NCBI GenBank assembly: GCA_005884765.1
Contig: VAZV01000153.1
Coordinates: 1-57,749, forward strand
Length of the DNA: 57,749 nt
Direction: 5' to 3'
Source of the DNA: Alphaproteobacteria bacterium
GTDB lineage: Bacteria; Pseudomonadota; Alphaproteobacteria; Rhizobiales; Xanthobacteraceae
In this document: in pieces, positions 1 through 8,225 of the stretch
How the letters are laid out: every line of letters starts with the position of its first letter
Position numbering within the stretch: the stretch's first letter is position 1
Position numbers and translations under genes: made by a program
Notes under the pieces: model-generated
The model's database searches: none
What the model saw: only the letters and a program-made list of their open reading frames with translations
What the model was told of the DNA's origin: nothing

Positions 1-278
1 TGATGGCCTCCGACCACCTCGGACCGCACGTCAAGATCCGAGGCGATCTGGTGCCGGCCGGCCACAGCTTCGGGCTCGGCTTTGCGGTGCGCACGCAAGC
101 CGGCATTGCGCCGTTTTTGGGCTCGGTCGGCCAGTTTTTCTGGAGCGGCATGGGCGGAACGTTCTTCTGGATCGATCCCGTCGAGGATCTGTTTGCCGTG
201 TTCATGTCCCAGGCCCCCGGCCAGCGCCAGTACACCCGCACCCTGGTGCGCAATTTGGTGTACGCGGCACTGGAGTAA
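1..278 (+). CDS. Serine hydrolase (beta-lactamase family), C-terminal part
   Basis: This is the 3' end of a gene whose start lies outside the window. The visible ~91 residues include HSFGLGFAVR, a Gly-rich GMGGTFFWIDP segment and a closing FMSQ stretch followed by a C-terminal helix. That pattern fits the last strands of the class C beta-lactamase/penicillin-binding-like fold, where the KTG-like beta strand is often degenerate (here the GMGGT segment). The catalytic SxxK and YxN motifs would be upstream and cannot be seen, so activity cannot be judged. The gene converges on the SDR gene 9 bases downstream. Family members are usually esterases or peptidases of unknown substrate. Confidence 0.75.
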   Translation, partial: MASDHLGPHVKIRGDLVPAGHSFGLGFAVRTQAGIAPFLGSVGQFFWSGMGGTFFWIDPVEDLFAVFMSQAPGQRQYTRTLVRNLVYAALE

Positions 279-286
279 CCGAAGGG

Positions 287-1054
287 TCAACTGATCGTCG
301 CGCCGCCGTCGATCACGATCGTCTGGCCGGTCATGAAATTGCCGGCGGCCGAGCCGAGGAACACCGCGGCACCGGCGATCTCGTCGGGAATGCCGATGCG
401 CAACAGCGGCGAGCGCGAGGTCGAGGCTTTGAGGTTCTCCGGATTTTCCCACAACGCCCTCGCAAAATCGGTCTTGATCAGGCCCGGCGCAATGCAATTC
501 ACGCGCACATTATGCTTGCCGTATTCGCAGGCGAGATTGCGCGCGAGCTGCATGTCGGCCGCCTTTGATATCGCGTAGGCGCCGAGAATGGTGGAGCCCT
601 TCAGCCCGCCGATCGAGGAGACGATGATCACCGAGCCGTCCTTGCGCTCGATCATCTGCGGCACCACCATGCTGGTCAGCCAGTTGTTGGCGACGATGTT
701 GTTGTCGAGGATCTTGCGGAACTGATCGTCGGAAATGCCGCCGAGCGGACCATAATAGGGGTTCGATGCGGCGTTGCAGACCAGCACGTCGATCTTGCCG
801 AAGGTGCGGTTGCTCTCGTCGACCAGGTGCTGAAGGTTTTCCTTGCTGGAAATATTGGCCGCGATCGATGCCGCGGTCCCCTTCCCATACTTCTCGTTGA
901 TCTCCCTGGTCACCTGGTCGCAAACGTCCTGCTTGCGCGAGGAGATCACGACCTTGGCGCCGTGCTCGGCCATCCGCTCGGCGATGGCGCGCCCGATGCC
1001 GCGCGTGGAGCCGGTGATGACGGCGACTTTTCCCTTCATGTCGAACAAGGTCAT
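287..1054 (-). CDS. SDR family NAD(P)-dependent oxidoreductase
   Basis: A 255-residue classical short-chain dehydrogenase. It has the Rossmann nucleotide motif TGSTRGIG (residues 14-21), the NAAS variant of NNAG (94-97), and a catalytic set around Ser147, Tyr160 and Lys164 (YAISK). The C-terminus ends in the usual GQTIVIDGG segment. Length is normal for the family. The start is supported by GGGAGAG just upstream of the ATG. The Arg in the TGSTRGIG turn and following Ser-Arg at strand 2 suggest NADP preference, which is inference. The gene lies 70 bases downstream of the histidine phosphatase on the same strand, so the two may be cotranscribed. Substrate unknown; lipid or hydroxyacyl metabolism is plausible from the kinase/acyl-CoA dehydrogenase pair elsewhere in the window. 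Confidence 0.9.
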   Translation of the reverse strand: MTLFDMKGKVAVITGSTRGIGRAIAERMAEHGAKVVISSRKQDVCDQVTREINEKYGKGTAASIAANISSKENLQHLVDESNRTFGKIDVLVCNAASNPYYGPLGGISDDQFRKILDNNIVANNWLTSMVVPQMIERKDGSVIIVSSIGGLKGSTILGAYAISKAADMQLARNLACEYGKHNVRVNCIAPGLIKTDFARALWENPENLKASTSRSPLLRIGIPDEIAGAAVFLGSAAGNFMTGQTIVIDGGATIS

Positions 1055-1124
1055 GTTTCTCTCCCGGTGGGTTTTGATTTTGATCCTGAGCTAAGCAGCG
1101 TTCGCGCCGTTCGACAACCGCGCG

Positions 1125-1832
1125 TCACGCCAACCTCGTTTCCGGCACGACTTCCGGCCCGGCCGGCTGATGCATCGCGGCGTGCCTGGCGTCCGCGATC
1201 CACGGCTGCTGGTTGACCATCGGAAGCCGCCAGACGCTGCGGCCGGCGCTGGCGAAATGATCGAGCCGGGTCACCGAACAATTGTCGATGTCGAAGGCAA
1301 GTCCTTTTTCCGGTTGGCCGTCCAGCGCAAGCCCGATCGCCGCCTTGATCGTGCCGCCGTGGCCAACGGCGATCACATCCTTGCCGGCGTGCTCGGCATT
1401 GATCCGCTCGATCGCGCCGACGACGCGCTTATAGAGATCCATGAAACTTTCGCCACCGGGTGGGGGCTCTTCGATATCGGCGAACCAGTGGCTGCCGAGC
1501 GGCCTGGAGGCGATGAATGCCGCGCGATTGGTGCCTTGCCACTCTCCGAGATGCTGTTCGGCGAAGGCGGCGTCTTTGGTCATGTTCGCAGGCCTGGGAA
1601 AGCCTGTGGCCCAGATCGCCTCTGCGGTCTGATGCGTGCGCATCAGGTTGCTCGCAACCCAAACCGCGCTGCGCGGTAGGATTTTTGCGACCGCCTCGAA
1701 CACTTCGCGATCAGAGGTGTCGCAGGCGATATCCTTCTGGCCGTAGATGTTGCCGCCGTCGCTGCGCACCGGCGCATGGCGCACCCACCACCATCGCGTC
1801 GCGACCACTGCCGATTTGTCTGGATTGGACAT
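1125..1832 (-). CDS. Histidine phosphatase family protein
   Basis: A 235-residue phosphoglycerate-mutase-like (histidine phosphatase) protein. The catalytic core WVRHAP (RH phosphohistidine motif) is near the N-terminus, followed by NLMRTHQTA, EQHLGEWQG (acidic residue region) and the second catalytic histidine in AVGHGGTIKAA. The ATG at 1832 is preferred over an upstream TTG because AAGGGG lies 7 bases before it. It sits upstream of the SDR at 287-1054 on the same strand and is divergent from the SDR at 1963. Substrate cannot be inferred from sequence. Such phosphatases recur beside APH-like kinases and acyl-CoA dehydrogenases, but here that pair is 12 kb away. Confidence 0.88.
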   Translation of the reverse strand: MSNPDKSAVVATRWWWVRHAPVRSDGGNIYGQKDIACDTSDREVFEAVAKILPRSAVWVASNLMRTHQTAEAIWATGFPRPANMTKDAAFAEQHLGEWQGTNRAAFIASRPLGSHWFADIEEPPPGGESFMDLYKRVVGAIERINAEHAGKDVIAVGHGGTIKAAIGLALDGQPEKGLAFDIDNCSVTRLDHFASAGRSVWRLPMVNQQPWIADARHAAMHQPAGPEVVPETRLA

Positions 1833-1962
1833 CGCCAAACCCCTTCAATACTGTTTGGTGTCGTCGTACGTGAGAGCGCGCACCGCCTCAAGTGACTTTG
1901 ACGTTTGAAACCTTGTTTGAAATTCCGCGAAGCGGCAAACGAGAATACCAAGGGAGGAACGC

Positions 1963-2748
1963 ATGGGCCGCCTCGAAGGCAAATCCGTCATCATCACCGG
2001 TGCCGGCAGCGGTATCGGCCGCGCGGCCTCGCTTCTGTTCACCCAGGAAGGCGCAAGATTGATCGCGGTCGACCGCACCGACGGCGTCAAGGAAACGGTG
2101 GCGCAAATCCAAAAGGCCGGCGGCACCGCCGATGCCATGTTGGGTGATGCCGGTTCGGAACAGGATGTGATCGCCTTCATCGCTCGAGCGGTGTCGAAAT
2201 ACGGCAGGCTGGACGCGATCTGGGCCAATGCCGGTGTCAGCGGCGGGCTGGTGCCGATTGCCGAGCAAACGGTCGAGCACTGGCAGGAAATCCTGCGCAT
2301 CAATCTGATCGGCCCGTTCCTGGCGATCAAACATGCGATGCCGCACATGATCAAGCAAAAATCCGGCGCGATCGTCTGCACGGCATCGGTCGCGGGCTTG
2401 AAATCCGGCGCCAGCGGCCATCCCTATGCCGCCAGCAAGGCCGGCGTCATCAGCCTGGTGCAGACCACGGCCTATTCGCTGTCCGGTACCGGCGTGCGCA
2501 TCAACGCGGTCTGCCCCGGCCTGATCGAGACCGGCATGACCAAGCCGATCTTCGACAACGCCAAAGAGCGCGGCACCGATCACAAGATCGGCCAGCTCAA
2601 TCCGTTGAAGCGCGCTGGCCAGCCGCACGAGCTGGCGGCGATGGGATTGTTCCTCGCAAGCGACGAGGCTTCTTACGTCAACGGCCAGGCGATCCCGGTC
2701 GATGGCGGCCTCACCGCCTCGATGCCGTATGCGGGGAAGCCGATTTGA
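1963..2748 (+). CDS. SDR family oxidoreductase
   Basis: A 261-residue classical SDR: TGAGSGIG cofactor motif (12-19), an acidic Asp37 at the end of strand 2 that favours NAD, NAG (89-91), Ser142, Tyr155 and Lys159 (YAASK), and the PVDGG C-terminal motif. GGGAGGAACGC precedes the ATG, fixing the start. It is transcribed away from the histidine phosphatase, with a 130-base shared upstream region (1833-1962). Substrate unknown. Directly after its stop begins a palindromic repeat element. Confidence 0.9.
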   Translation: MGRLEGKSVIITGAGSGIGRAASLLFTQEGARLIAVDRTDGVKETVAQIQKAGGTADAMLGDAGSEQDVIAFIARAVSKYGRLDAIWANAGVSGGLVPIAEQTVEHWQEILRINLIGPFLAIKHAMPHMIKQKSGAIVCTASVAGLKSGASGHPYAASKAGVISLVQTTAYSLSGTGVRINAVCPGLIETGMTKPIFDNAKERGTDHKIGQLNPLKRAGQPHELAAMGLFLASDEASYVNGQAIPVDGGLTASMPYAGKPI

Positions 2749-2753
2749 TTCAG

Positions 2754-2888
2754 GCGCGCCACCCCAGCTCGTCATGCTCCGCGCATGCGGGGCATCCAGT
2801 ACGCCGCGGCTTCTCGAATTGGTCTCGATGTCCCTGGAATACTGGATCGTCCGGTCAAGCCGGACGATGACAGCGGGGTGTGGCGCGC
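2754..2888. repeat. MITE-like palindromic repeat (repeat C)
   Basis: A 135-base element bounded by imperfect terminal inverted repeats: GCGCGCCACCCCAGCTCGTC on the left and the reverse complement of GACAGCGGGGTGTGGCGCGC on the right. The interior holds a GGATCGTCCGG...CCGGACGATGA hairpin. No ORF within it looks real. The organisation (short, terminal inverted repeats, non-coding, placed 5 bases after a stop codon) resembles a small non-autonomous mobile element, and similar GTCATG...CCGGAC palindromes are dispersed in Bradyrhizobium genomes. Confidence 0.6.
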
Positions 2889-2959
2889 CTTCGTAGGATT
2901 CAATTTTCAAACATCCAGGCGTACGAGTCCGCCTTCTCGCAGCGCAGATAGCGCCCGAG

Positions 2960-3480
2960 CTTTGCAAGACAATGTCCCTCGAAAGATAGAGGGCGCAGGG
3001 AAAGCCGGGTGCTCAGCAAGCACCCGCAGCCTCGCACGCAAACAAAAAAGCGCACGAGCGTAGTCGCCACAGGTTCGCCGAAACAGTCCGACCTTCCCTG
3101 CGCAATGGTTTACGGCTTATAACGCGCTCTCCCTGGTGACCGGGCTTTCTTGCCACCATCGCTTGCGGATCGCTCCGCCAACTTGACGCCAGCGTCGGGG
3201 CGTCAGGACCACACGGCTTTGCCGTCCGCAGGTCAGCGCTCTCGTCAGCAGCGCCGCCTACGTCCACCGCATCCCGCACCCAACGTTCGTGACGATCGCG
3301 AAACGCCCCTCTTGATCGAGGCGGGACGGCGGGACTGTGAAGCTGATTTGGGGTCTTCGGCAATGCCGTTGGCCTGCGACAGAGTAACACGACGGGCAAT
3401 TTTCGCATGACGGCCATGCGAGCATTGCCCGTCGGGCAAAATCACCCAATTGGCCTTTGCAGCAACACGCCCGGCGGATC
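2960..3480. repeat. Long dispersed non-coding repeat (repeat D)
   Basis: A gene-free stretch of about 500 bases. It opens with TCGAAAGATAGAGGGCGCAG and an AGCCGGGTGCTC...CACCCGC hairpin, continues through a segment ending at CCGGGCTTTCTTGCC, and closes with two inverted copies of a CGACGGGCAA/TTGCCCGTCG module (about 3390-3440). I recognise both blocks as sequences that recur many times in Bradyrhizobium genomes, where gene finders often place spurious proteins on them. No ribosome binding site or protein family supports any reading frame here. The exact boundaries are estimates. Confidence 0.55.
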
Positions 3481-3488
3481 GCGCAACC

Positions 3489-3953
3489 TTAGAGCAGGCC
3501 TCGATAGATACCGGGCTCGGACCCTTCGATAGGCACGGCACCGACCACCTTTGAATAGAACGCGGCAGGCCCAACGCCGCCGATGATGGCATAGCCAAAG
3601 CCTTGCTGCCTCATGGCTTCAAGGCAGGCGAACAACAGGGCTGTGCCAATTCCGCTTTTTCGTGCCGCCGAGTCGACGCCGGTAGGCCCGAAGAAGTTGG
3701 GACAAGTGGCGTCGTGGCAGGCAAATCCCAGGATCTCTCCTTTGTTGACCACGATGAAACAGGAAACAGGTTGGCGGCTGAACGCGATTTCGACTTCGCT
3801 CGCCCATGCCTCGCTGAAGGATTTCCGTACCCAAGCGGTCACCTTATGCTTTTCGGGCGCCAGCGCGCGCCGCAAGACGTTTCCCGCCAGCCGCAGCCGT
3901 TCAAACGCCTGGCTGCAATCGGGAAGATCGTAAAGTTTTACAAGCATGTCCAT
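3489..3953 (-). CDS. GNAT family N-acetyltransferase
   Basis: A 154-residue protein with the GNAT fold pattern: VEIAFSRQPVSCFIVVNKGEILGFACHD as the central strands, then VDSAARKSGIGTALLFACLEAMRQQG, whose R-K-S-G-I-G-T segment matches the acetyl-CoA pyrophosphate-binding motif A (R/Q-x-x-G-x-G/A). The C-terminal YAIIGGVGPAAFYSKVVGA fits motif B. Length is typical for a single-domain acetyltransferase. Substrate unknown. It is isolated between repeat D and repeat A. Confidence 0.85.
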   Translation of the reverse strand: MDMLVKLYDLPDCSQAFERLRLAGNVLRRALAPEKHKVTAWVRKSFSEAWASEVEIAFSRQPVSCFIVVNKGEILGFACHDATCPNFFGPTGVDSAARKSGIGTALLFACLEAMRQQGFGYAIIGGVGPAAFYSKVVGAVPIEGSEPGIYRGLL

Positions 3954-4058
3954 CGGGCGATAGATTCCTTTGGGTATGGCGACTTGATTTGGGTCAGCGG
4001 TGAAGTGGAATCCTAACGCGCACGGTCAGCTCGACACATACCACCATGACTCTCAGCA

Positions 4059-4146
4059 GTAGCCTGCATGAGCGCAGCGATATGCGGGTATACCCAAATT
4101 ATGAAACCCCGGATATCGCTTCGCTCATCCGGGCTACGCTTGCTTC
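4059..4146. repeat. Repeat A, copy 1 (REP-like hairpin)
   Basis: An 88-base palindrome-like unit that begins GTAGCCTGCATGAGCGCAGC and ends CTTCGCTCATCCGGGCTACG. The two ends are imperfect inverted repeats of about 30 bases that can form a long hairpin. Two more copies lie at 6718-6805 and 7938-8025. This copy ends 4 bases before the stop codon of the convergent-side gene at 4151. Confidence 0.85.
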
Positions 4147-4150
4147 GCAC

Positions 4151-5359
4151 TCACTCGTGCTTCACCATCGGGCACTCGCTCTTGCTCAGGGGGCGCGCCG
4201 CGTCCTCGGCCGGCACCGTGGCGAGCAGCTTGAGATAATCGAAAGGATATCTGGATTCCGAGGGCTTCTTCACCTGCAGCAGATAATAGGGCCGCATCAC
4301 ACGCCCGTCCTCACGCACCGTGCCCTTGGTGTAGAAGTCATCGATCGGAAGTTCCTTCATCTTCGCGACGACCTTGGTGGCGTCGGTCGTGCCGGCTGCC
4401 GCCACCGCCTTGAGGTAGTGCAATGTCGCGCCGTAGGTCCCGGCGTGGATCATGCTTGGCGGCTTCCCGCCGTTGCGGGCAAGGAAGCGTTTGGTCCAGC
4501 CGCGGGTCGCATCGTCGAGGTCCCAGAAGAAAGTCTCGGACGCGGTCAGGCCCTGCGCCGCTTCGAGGCCAAGCGCGTGGGTGTCGGGAAACTGCAGCAG
4601 GAGCGCCGCTACACGCTGGTCACCGCCGCGGCTCACGCCGAATTCCGCGGCCTGCTTGATCGCGTTGATGGTGTCGCCGCCGGCGTTCGAGAGAGCGACG
4701 ATCTTCGCCTTCGAGGCTTGCGCCTGCAGCAGATAGGACGAGAAGTCGGCGGTATTGAGCGGATGCCGCACGGCCCCCACCACCTTGCCACCGGCGGCGG
4801 TGACGAACGCTGAGGTGTCGCGCTCAAGCGCATGCCCGAATGCGTAGTCGGCGGTGATGAAAAACCAGCTATCCCCACCCTGCTTCACCAACGCCTGGCC
4901 GATCGTCGCCGCAAGGCCGTAGGTGTCGAAGCTCCAGTGCACGCCGTGCGGCGAACAGGCTTTTCCGGAGAGATCCGAGGTGGCGGCGCCGGTGTTGATG
5001 TCAACGGCGTCGTGCGTGCGCGTCACCTCGCGCACGGCGAGCCCCACGGCGGAATTGGGAATGTCGAGGATGAGGTTGACGCCGTCGGTCTCGATCCATT
5101 GCCGCGCGATGTTGGCGCCGATGTCCGGCTTGTTCTGGTGGTCGGCGAAGATGACTTCGATCGGCCGGCCAAGCACCTTACCGCCGTAATCCTCGACCGC
5201 CATGCGTGCGGCGTGGACCGAGCCCATGCCGGTCAGATCCGCGTACAGCCCCGTCTGGTCGTTGAGGACACCGAGCTTCACGGTTTGCTGAGCGACCGCG
5301 GCGGTCAGCCCCGCTCCCCACAACAGGAGCGCGAGCGCGGCGATAATGTTGCGACGCAT
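4151..5359 (-). CDS. ABC transporter substrate-binding protein (branched-chain amino acid type)
   Basis: A 402-residue periplasmic ligand-binding protein of the type I fold (Peripla_BP_6). The N-terminus MRRNIIAALALLLWGAGLTAAVAQQ is a Sec signal peptide with cleavage predicted after AVA. The mature part starts VKLGVLNDQTGLYADLTG, the classic start of this family, and later shows LDIPNSAVGLAVREV and WFFITADYAFG. The ATG at 5359 is chosen because GGGGAGGA precedes it at 6-9 bases; an upstream in-frame start would add 25 non-signal residues. No permease or ATPase genes are adjacent, so it is an orphan binding protein. Ligand unknown (amino acid, amide or aromatic acid). Confidence 0.92.
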   Translation of the reverse strand: MRRNIIAALALLLWGAGLTAAVAQQTVKLGVLNDQTGLYADLTGMGSVHAARMAVEDYGGKVLGRPIEVIFADHQNKPDIGANIARQWIETDGVNLILDIPNSAVGLAVREVTRTHDAVDINTGAATSDLSGKACSPHGVHWSFDTYGLAATIGQALVKQGGDSWFFITADYAFGHALERDTSAFVTAAGGKVVGAVRHPLNTADFSSYLLQAQASKAKIVALSNAGGDTINAIKQAAEFGVSRGGDQRVAALLLQFPDTHALGLEAAQGLTASETFFWDLDDATRGWTKRFLARNGGKPPSMIHAGTYGATLHYLKAVAAAGTTDATKVVAKMKELPIDDFYTKGTVREDGRVMRPYYLLQVKKPSESRYPFDYLKLLATVPAEDAARPLSKSECPMVKHE

Positions 5360-5557
5360 GAAAATCCTCCCCTGGCCGTAGCGACCGCTGAATGCCGGTC
5401 GTGTTGGCGCGAGCGTACAGGGGAAGAGCATCACTGCAAAGCGGGACGCAGGCTTTTGCTGCCGCGCCGTGCATCAGCGCGGCATCGCAGCGATAGGGCA
5501 GTGACAATAGATCGACGTATCTGCCCGCGTGCCGAAGCGGTATTCGCTCGCCGTTCT

Positions 5558-5649
5558 AAAGCGCTTTTTTTGGCAGCCGGCCAATCACTTCCGGTCTACC
5601 CTCAACTCCGGACATATCGCTGCACCGCATTAAGTGACGCGATGTGCCA
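5558..5649. repeat. Repeat B, copy 1
   Basis: About 92 bases (AAAGCGCTTTTTTTGGCAGC ... GACGCGATGTGCCA) that recur with a few substitutions at 8026-8116. Both copies contain the identical internal stretch CTCAACTCCGGACATATCGC. The gene-free region 5360-5681 holds this repeat; nothing else was recognised in it. Confidence 0.8.
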
Positions 5650-5681
5650 TGAACGGATTCATGCACCGCGGCAGAAGCAAT

Positions 5682-6580
5682 TCATTCGATCACCTCGTTT
5701 GCGCGAGCGAGCAGCGGCTCCGGGATTACAAGGCCGAGCGCCTTGGCGGTCTTGAGGTTGATGTTCAAGGTGACTTCCGTCGCCTGTTCGATGGGTAGCT
5801 CTGCAGGCCGTGCGCCCTTGAGTATGCGATCGACATAGCCGGCGGCGCGCTGCCAGAGTTTGAAGAAATTCGCCGAGTACGACATCAGCCCGCCTTGCTT
5901 GACTGCTTCGCCGAACGCATAAATCGCTGGCAGGCGCCGCTCAGCGGCAAGCGCAATCAGTCGAGCTAAAAGGGTTTCTAGCAGCGGATCGTCGGTAACG
6001 ACAAAGCCGTCGAAACTCGCTGTCACAAGTGCGGCCAAGCTGTCCTCGACATCCACCGGCCGCATCGAGAGGGCTGTCAACCCGAAACCGAGCCCAGGGG
6101 CTGCTTCGCGAACCAGTTTGCTTTGGTTGAGGGTCCCGGGATTGTCCGGGTTCCACAGCATGGCGACGCGACGCGCGGTAGGTACCGCCTCCCTCAGAAA
6201 CTCCAGCCACTTCACGCTGTAGTCGCCGGAGAGCAGCGACAGGCCAGTGATGTTGCCGCCCGGTCGAGCCAGGCTTTCCGCAAAGCCGCTTCTCACGGGA
6301 TCTCCGGTCACGCAGACGATCGGCACCGTAGATGTTGCGCGATGCGCCGCAAGCGTGACCGGCGTGCCCGGAGTCACGAGAACACTCGCATTGAGCGCGA
6401 GAAGTTAACGTATCCCAGGTCTGCGAGGCCCCGACGTAGTCCCGCGGTGCTCCCGTCTGTCCCGCGGGCGCCAGCCCACACGTAGCCAACCCGCGGCACC
6501 GCCGATTGTTGTGTGCGGGCCGCGCGCGGCCATCCGAGCACCACCCCGCCAAGCAAAATGATTAACTCGCGGCGTTTCAT
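5682..6580 (-). pseudogene. ABC transporter substrate-binding protein, frameshifted and internally deleted
   Basis: A decayed gene of the PF04392-type binding protein family. The 5' part starts at the ATG at 6580 (GAGGTGA upstream) with a lipophilic signal MKRRELIILLGGVVLGWPRA and runs to GLADLGYVNF. It then leaves frame and stops at 6374. The homologous continuation ALNASVLVTPGTPVTLAAHR resumes in another frame at about 6400 and runs intact to the normal C-terminus LARANEVIE. Compared with the intact neighbour at 6803-7792, roughly 27 residues between GYV and the SP-A-V segment are missing, so a deletion of about 80 bases that is not a multiple of three caused the frameshift. A sequencing artefact is unlikely because sequence is missing, not only shifted. 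Confidence 0.85.
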
Positions 6581-6717
6581 TCGATCACCTCGGGGACGCG
6601 CCCCCGGTCCTGCTACATTATGCGCCCGTAACCCAGAGTTTTGAACGGGCCGGTGGCGGATATCGGCGCGGCGAGGTCCGCAGTGGGTCAAACTCAGAAG
6701 AACTCGGTTTGAGCAAG

Positions 6718-6805
6718 TAGCCCGCAAGAGCGCAGCGATATGCGGGTCCACGGAAAATATGAAAATCCCGGATATCGCTTCGCTCATCCGGGCTACGCTT
6801 GCTTA
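6718..6805. repeat. Repeat A, copy 2 (REP-like hairpin)
   Basis: GTAGCCCGCAAGAGCGCAGC ... CTTCGCTCATCCGGGCTACG, the second copy of the hairpin repeat. Its right end runs into the stop codon of the binding-protein gene at 6803, so the repeat forms the immediate 3' end of that gene and could act as a transcript stabiliser or terminator for it. Confidence 0.85.
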
Positions 6806-7792
6806 TTCGATAACCTCGTCAGCGGTGATCAGCAGGGATGATGGAATTGTCAACCCAAGGGCCTTGGCGGCCTTGAGATTGATGACCTGTTTGAAACGGG
6901 TCGGCTGTTCGACCGGCAAGTCCGCGGGCTTTGCGCCGCGCAATATCTTGTCAACATAACCGGCGGCCTTGCGGAAATAGTCGGGGAAATCCTGTCCGTA
7001 GGATATGAGTACGCCGTAGGGGACCATTTCCGCTTGCAAGCCGATGGTCGGAATTCCATGGGCAAGCGCCGACGCGCCGACACGGGCCCGCTCATTGAAA
7101 AAGATCGGCCCGGTCGCAATGACACCGTCCACGTGATCGCTCTGTGCCTGTGCGAACGCCGGTTCGATAGCGTCAGGTACTGAAATCGCGACCGAACGAA
7201 ACGCAAGTCCGAGCGTCTTGGTCGCCGCCGTGTAGGCCGGAATTATGCCCGGCTGCATGATCGAATATTGAGGGTCAACGAACAGAGCGACGCTGGATAG
7301 ATTCGGAACGGCCTCCTTGAGCAACGCCAGGAATTTGCCGGAGAGATCAATCGTCAGCGTTGAAAGCCCGGTCATGTTGCCGCCGGGATGCGCCAGACTT
7401 GAGACAAGTCCAGCGCTGACCGGGTCCGGCATAATGACAAACACAACGGGAATTGTGCTTGTGATCTGCTTGAAGGTAACAGCAGCGGCTGGCGATACCG
7501 CGATGGCGACATCAACGTCACTTTCGACAAGCTCTTTTGCGAGAATCGGATACCGATTGAGCTGCTCAGCAGGAAATTTGTGCAAGAACTCGATGCTCTT
7601 GCCCTCGACATAGCCGAGATCGCTAAATGCCTTGATGAGCACGGTGAGGTACTCGTGTTCCTCCTCCGCGCTGCCCGCATGCCAGAGCACGCCGATCCTC
7701 GCAATCTTGCGGCCTGGCTGTACCGCCGCAGCCGTGCGCGGGACCAACAATACAGAGGTGCTGAGAAGCGAAATGAACTCGCGTCGCCTCAT
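6803..7792 (-). CDS. ABC transporter substrate-binding protein (PF04392 type)
   Basis: A 329-residue periplasmic binding protein with an MRRREFISLLSTSVLLVPRT leader; the RRREF start resembles a Tat or Sec signal. Then KIARIGVLWHAGSAEEEHEY, FSDLGYVEGKSIEF and VVFVIMPDPVSAGLVSSLAHPGGN follow, all typical of this family. The C-terminus VINLKAAKALGLTIPSSLL is also standard. The ATG at 7792 is chosen over an upstream TTG that would put residues before the RRREF motif; its ribosome site is weak (GGGGCACTCC). It is an intact paralogue of the pseudogene just downstream on the same strand. No permease genes adjoin it. Ligand unknown. Confidence 0.9.
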   Translation of the reverse strand: MRRREFISLLSTSVLLVPRTAAAVQPGRKIARIGVLWHAGSAEEEHEYLTVLIKAFSDLGYVEGKSIEFLHKFPAEQLNRYPILAKELVESDVDVAIAVSPAAAVTFKQITSTIPVVFVIMPDPVSAGLVSSLAHPGGNMTGLSTLTIDLSGKFLALLKEAVPNLSSVALFVDPQYSIMQPGIIPAYTAATKTLGLAFRSVAISVPDAIEPAFAQAQSDHVDGVIATGPIFFNERARVGASALAHGIPTIGLQAEMVPYGVLISYGQDFPDYFRKAAGYVDKILRGAKPADLPVEQPTRFKQVINLKAAKALGLTIPSSLLITADEVIE

Positions 7793-7937
7793 GGAGTGCC
7801 CCACGACCAAGAACGAGTTGTCTAACTTCAGATTAGCAGATTGGAAGCCTCCGAGCGAGAGTCGGCGAATGTCGTGTTTGGGCCAGTCGCGTCATTTTTG
7901 GCTCATTTGCCGGTAGTCTGCTCATCCCTCAGAGTAA

Positions 7938-8025
7938 GTAGCCCGCAAGAACGCAGCGTTATGCGGGTTCACGGAAAAATATGAAAATCCCGGATATCGC
8001 TTCGCTCATCCGGGCTACGCTTGCT
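7938..8025. repeat. Repeat A, copy 3 (REP-like hairpin)
   Basis: GTAGCCCGCAAGAACGCAGC ... CTTCGCTCATCCGGGCTACG. The third copy, directly abutting repeat B copy 2. Together they fill most of the 433-base gene-free region 7793-8225; no other gene is visible there. Confidence 0.85.
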
Positions 8026-8116
8026 AAAAGCGCTTTTTTGACAGCCGGCCGATCACTTCCAGTATACCCTCAACTCCGGACATATCGCTGCACCGCATTA
8101 AGTGGCGCGATGTGCA
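8026..8116. repeat. Repeat B, copy 2
   Basis: AAAAGCGCTTTTTTGACAGC ... GGCGCGATGTGCA, about 91 bases, near-identical to 5558-5649 and joined end to end with repeat A copy 3. Confidence 0.8.
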
Positions 8117-8225
8117 ATAAGCGACTAGTGGCTCTTCCGCCGTCCTGCTCGATTGATGTAGCCTATCTGTCGAGCGGTTCGTGCCGCAGGCCTCACAGCA
8201 GAAGCAGACTTAGTGGGAGGAACAG

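Noticed and set aside
3013..3598. Several overlapping frames inside repeat D
   Set aside because: They vary across frames and strands, lack ribosome sites, and lie on a dispersed non-coding repeat.
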